Below, in pieces: positions 62,101-64,000 of a stretch of DNA of 64,000 nucleotides (positions are counted from its first letter, which is position 1; each line of letters begins with the position of its first letter). The notes under the pieces were generated by a model, which was not told where the DNA came from, did not search any database, and was given only the letters and a program-made list of their open reading frames with translations. Location of the stretch: positions 94,304-158,303 of the forward strand of contig KL647314.1 in NCBI GenBank assembly GCA_000727475.1, in the 5' to 3' direction. Made by a program: the position numbers and the translations under genes. The DNA is from Sarcocystis neurona. Taxonomy: Eukaryota; Apicomplexa; Conoidasida; Eucoccidiorida; Sarcocystidae.

Positions 62101-63962
62101 CCGGAAAGAGATTTCAGCTTTGCAAGAGTCTCTTGAAGCCGCCGAGCGGCAGAATATTCAACTGAGAGGTAAAACATCTTTGACGCTGGCGTCGTTCAGA
62201 AAGTATTGGGCTTTGCGTTTAGCACAAAGCACTCGGCGAAATGCTTTGCACTTGCAGCAGCAGAGAAGAATACCACATTTTACTCTAGACAATAGTGTTG
62301 GTGGTGACAATCCCACTACTTGTACGGGGACTACTATTACCAACATGGCAGCACTGGTAGTCCCAGTACCTTTATCAGTACCACTATTACTACTGCTGCC
62401 ACTACTAGTACTACTACTGCTACTATTACTACTACTACCATTTCGACCTCCTCTACAGCCACCGCGAAAACTCCTACAATGAATATCGTTGATGGTTTTG
62501 TAACAGCGTTGTCAAATCTAACCACCAGTACTGCTGTTCCTGATGCTATGTACTCAGGCAAATCTGTAGCTCGCACTCCACTCTTACCACAAAACACCAG
62601 GTTAAAGTTGGAACTGCTCAGGCACTCCGCTTCGGTGTTTTTTGTCGTTCTACGAGTCGACTTAAACGTCGTCGCAGTCCACGAGAAAGCACAATCTCGT
62701 CCGTGTGACTGTACACGTCCATGTATAACGTCAACCTGTCTATTTATATATATATACGTACACATATATATATCTACGTACACTTGCATGTCTACGTTTG
62801 TATGTGCTTCTATCTCACCAGTAGACTCCGCTTATACATATGTATTCCAGTTACTTGATCCAGTGCGAAAATCTCCCAGAGACGCTCGCCTGCGCTTGGC
62901 CATTTACCACACGATATGAAACAGACAGTGTCTATTTCCCAGCGACGTACGCACACGTTCCCTCTCCGTGCAACAGTCTCCCTATTTCCGTACGTCCACG
63001 TGGATGTTCTGTTATTCCGTACAAGCAAATCTATACACGTAAATGTTAACTCACCCATCTACGTACGCCCGTGGATGACCCGCGGAGGGCAGCGTGCGAG
63101 ACACTCAGACAGACATTCGAAAAAAGTGAGGAGGGGTTCCTTCAGCAAATCTGTTTCACCTATCAGGGTCGCTTGCAGAATAGCGGGCAGCTGCGTTGTG
63201 AGGAGAGGTAGTGTTTCACGGACGCTTGCTGAGTGGGTCGCTGCTGCTCGGTGAACTGAGATAGAGCAAAATCTCTGGACGGACACCTGCAAACAGGCGT
63301 ACTTCTTTATGTGCATGTTTGTACACACGCACAGACAAGCAGCGAGTTTCATTAACATTAGTACACGCTGGTATGCATGCATGCGTCAAGGTCCTCAGAG
63401 GGCAAAATCAGAGTCTAACTACTCCCCAGCCTTCCTCAAACAACGTATCCTTACGTAGTAACGCAGTACAAGCTCACGTTCCTTCTGCACAGAGACGAGG
63501 TCGAAGATCTTTATGAGAGAAACAAATTATCCGTTGCTTTCTGTCCTGTCAAAAGAAATCCATTTTCTATACACAGAGACATGCTTGATACTGCATCAGA
63601 GCATGTTAAAGTTCGTTGTGTCTTCTAACCTGTAGTTCATGCGTACCGTGTGTGTTTAGACGTACAGCACACCAACGGTATTCCTTTCTGCACAACCAAT
63701 GGCAGACAACGTCGGGCAAAGTGAAACTAATTTAACACCGCAGTCGTCCGTGTTAACGGCAGAATGGACTCTTGTATTCCGTCTGTGCAGCTTTTTTTGT
63801 GTCCTGTGTTACACTGCAGCAAACTTCGAAATACTAAAGGGCGAAAAGTCCGCTCTAGAGGATGAAGCTCTCCCAACACTGCGGGCTGAAAACCAGCTCA
63901 TGAAAGCAGAGGTGGAACAGATGGACACGCTGAAAGAACTTTATGCCGACGCGGAACTGAAA
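53195..63962 (+). CDS. FAM184-like coiled-coil protein, multi-exon, incomplete at right edge
   Basis: Start ATG at 53,195. Exon 1 (53,195-53,422) reads LSRKVAQLTRVIFHLN...EEIVLGANQKLQQC, matching the conserved N-terminus of the FAM184 family (SKKIAQLTKVIYALN in animals). Later exons: 53,815-53,946 (tentative), 55,981-56,119, 57,043-57,200, 59,275-59,498, 60,289-60,388, about 61,734-61,828, 61,913-62,168, about 63,070-63,197, 63,820-63,962. Most junction phases agree. All read as long charged heptad-rich helices, for example ESMLAQLREATERIRKDAQ, EISKLREDVEATKKQKVD, LQRDLHECESKVIMLTDRV and ALPTLRAENQLMKAEVEQM. That is about 530 residues so far, and a donor (GTACGT) at 63,963 shows it continues. 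FAM184 proteins are coiled-coil proteins of unknown role; a structural or cytoskeletal job is only a guess. Exon 2, the exon 6 donor and the left edges of exons 7 and 9 need transcript evidence. Confidence 0.83.
55163..55202 (+). repeat. (CA)n microsatellite
   Basis: An imperfect CA-dinucleotide run (ACACACACAC with GC and TA interruptions) next to a short TATA run in the FAM184-like intron 2. Confidence 0.9.
57427..57712 (+). repeat. (GTAT)n tetranucleotide array
   Basis: About 280 bases of GTATGTATGTAC-type repeat ending in (TG)n, inside the intron between FAM184-like exons 4 and 5. It yields Met/Tyr/Val/Cys frames open in all + frames and Thr/His/Tyr/Ile frames on the other strand, none of them coding. 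Confidence 0.95.
59868..60000 (+). repeat. Imperfect ACT/TAC trinucleotide array
   Basis: Scattered (TAC)n, (GTA)n and (ACT)n triplets in the intron after FAM184-like exon 5, giving a Ser/Thr/Asn-rich false frame. A sister array occurs at 62,325-62,450. Confidence 0.75.
62325..62450 (+). repeat. Imperfect ACT/TAC trinucleotide array
   Basis: Repeated ACTACTA-type triplets (TTACTACTACTACC and similar) in the intron after FAM184-like exon 8, reading as poly-Thr or poly-Leu depending on frame. Same motif as at 59,868-60,000. Confidence 0.8.
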
Positions 63963-64000
63963 GTACGTCGCCAGATGCACACAAACATCCGTACATCCAT

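Noticed and set aside
1..64000. Telomere-like AAACCCT arrays, tRNA or rRNA genes, retrotransposon enzymes, CRISPR arrays
   Set aside because: Looked for by eye on both strands; found only isolated short matches (for example GTTTAGGGG near 41,460). A tRNAscan or Infernal run would be needed to exclude small RNAs.

Overview
The window looks like nuclear DNA of an Eimeria-type coccidian (Apicomplexa). Three things point there: intron-rich genes; CAG/CTG trinucleotide arrays that read as poly-Gln, poly-Ala, poly-Ser or poly-Leu depending on frame; and blocks dense in repeats (CAG/CTG plus TATATAC/TGTGTACACGTA-type microsatellites) alternating with repeat-poor blocks. I cannot name the species. 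Because of the repeats, most long open frames here are not genes. I trusted conserved protein blocks, splice-phase agreement and codon-position bias over ORF length.

Three genes are recognisable by protein similarity. (1) ISY1, a spliceosomal NineTeen-complex factor, + strand, six exons between 6,691 and 13,694; every junction phase agrees, and the introns are packed with microsatellites and minisatellites. (2) An orotate phosphoribosyltransferase (OPRT) relative, - strand, three exons between 45,613 and 41,222, 380 codons. Its fold motifs are clear, but several normally invariant active-site residues are replaced. (3) A FAM184-like coiled-coil protein, + strand, from 53,195 to the right edge (about ten exons, incomplete).

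Layout: 1-1,176 is the 3' part of a Gln-rich open frame. 1,177-6,690 has no resolved gene. 6,691-13,694 is ISY1. 14,143-21,767 is mostly repeat-poor, with no convincing gene and one Cys-rich tandem repeat. 21,768-39,000 is a repeat-rich + strand block. It holds a ~1,085-codon Ala/Thr-rich open frame and then several exon-like pieces of one or more unrecognised proteins: Leu-rich helical segments, Gln/Glu-rich linkers and a second Ala/Thr-rich frame ending at 38,985. 38,986-41,221 lies between convergent genes. OPRT then faces a small unrecognised + strand gene (46,006-48,174) across a gap of about 390 bp. 48,252-53,194 is largely empty, and the FAM184-like gene fills the rest.

No operon-like functional grouping is visible: splicing, pyrimidine synthesis and a coiled-coil protein simply sit side by side. 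The oddest features are a tandem triplication of the 3' end of ISY1 exon 2 with its splice donor inside the next intron, the altered OPRT active-site motifs, and an Ala/Thr-rich reading frame whose Ala codons switch from GCA to GCT and back without leaving frame.
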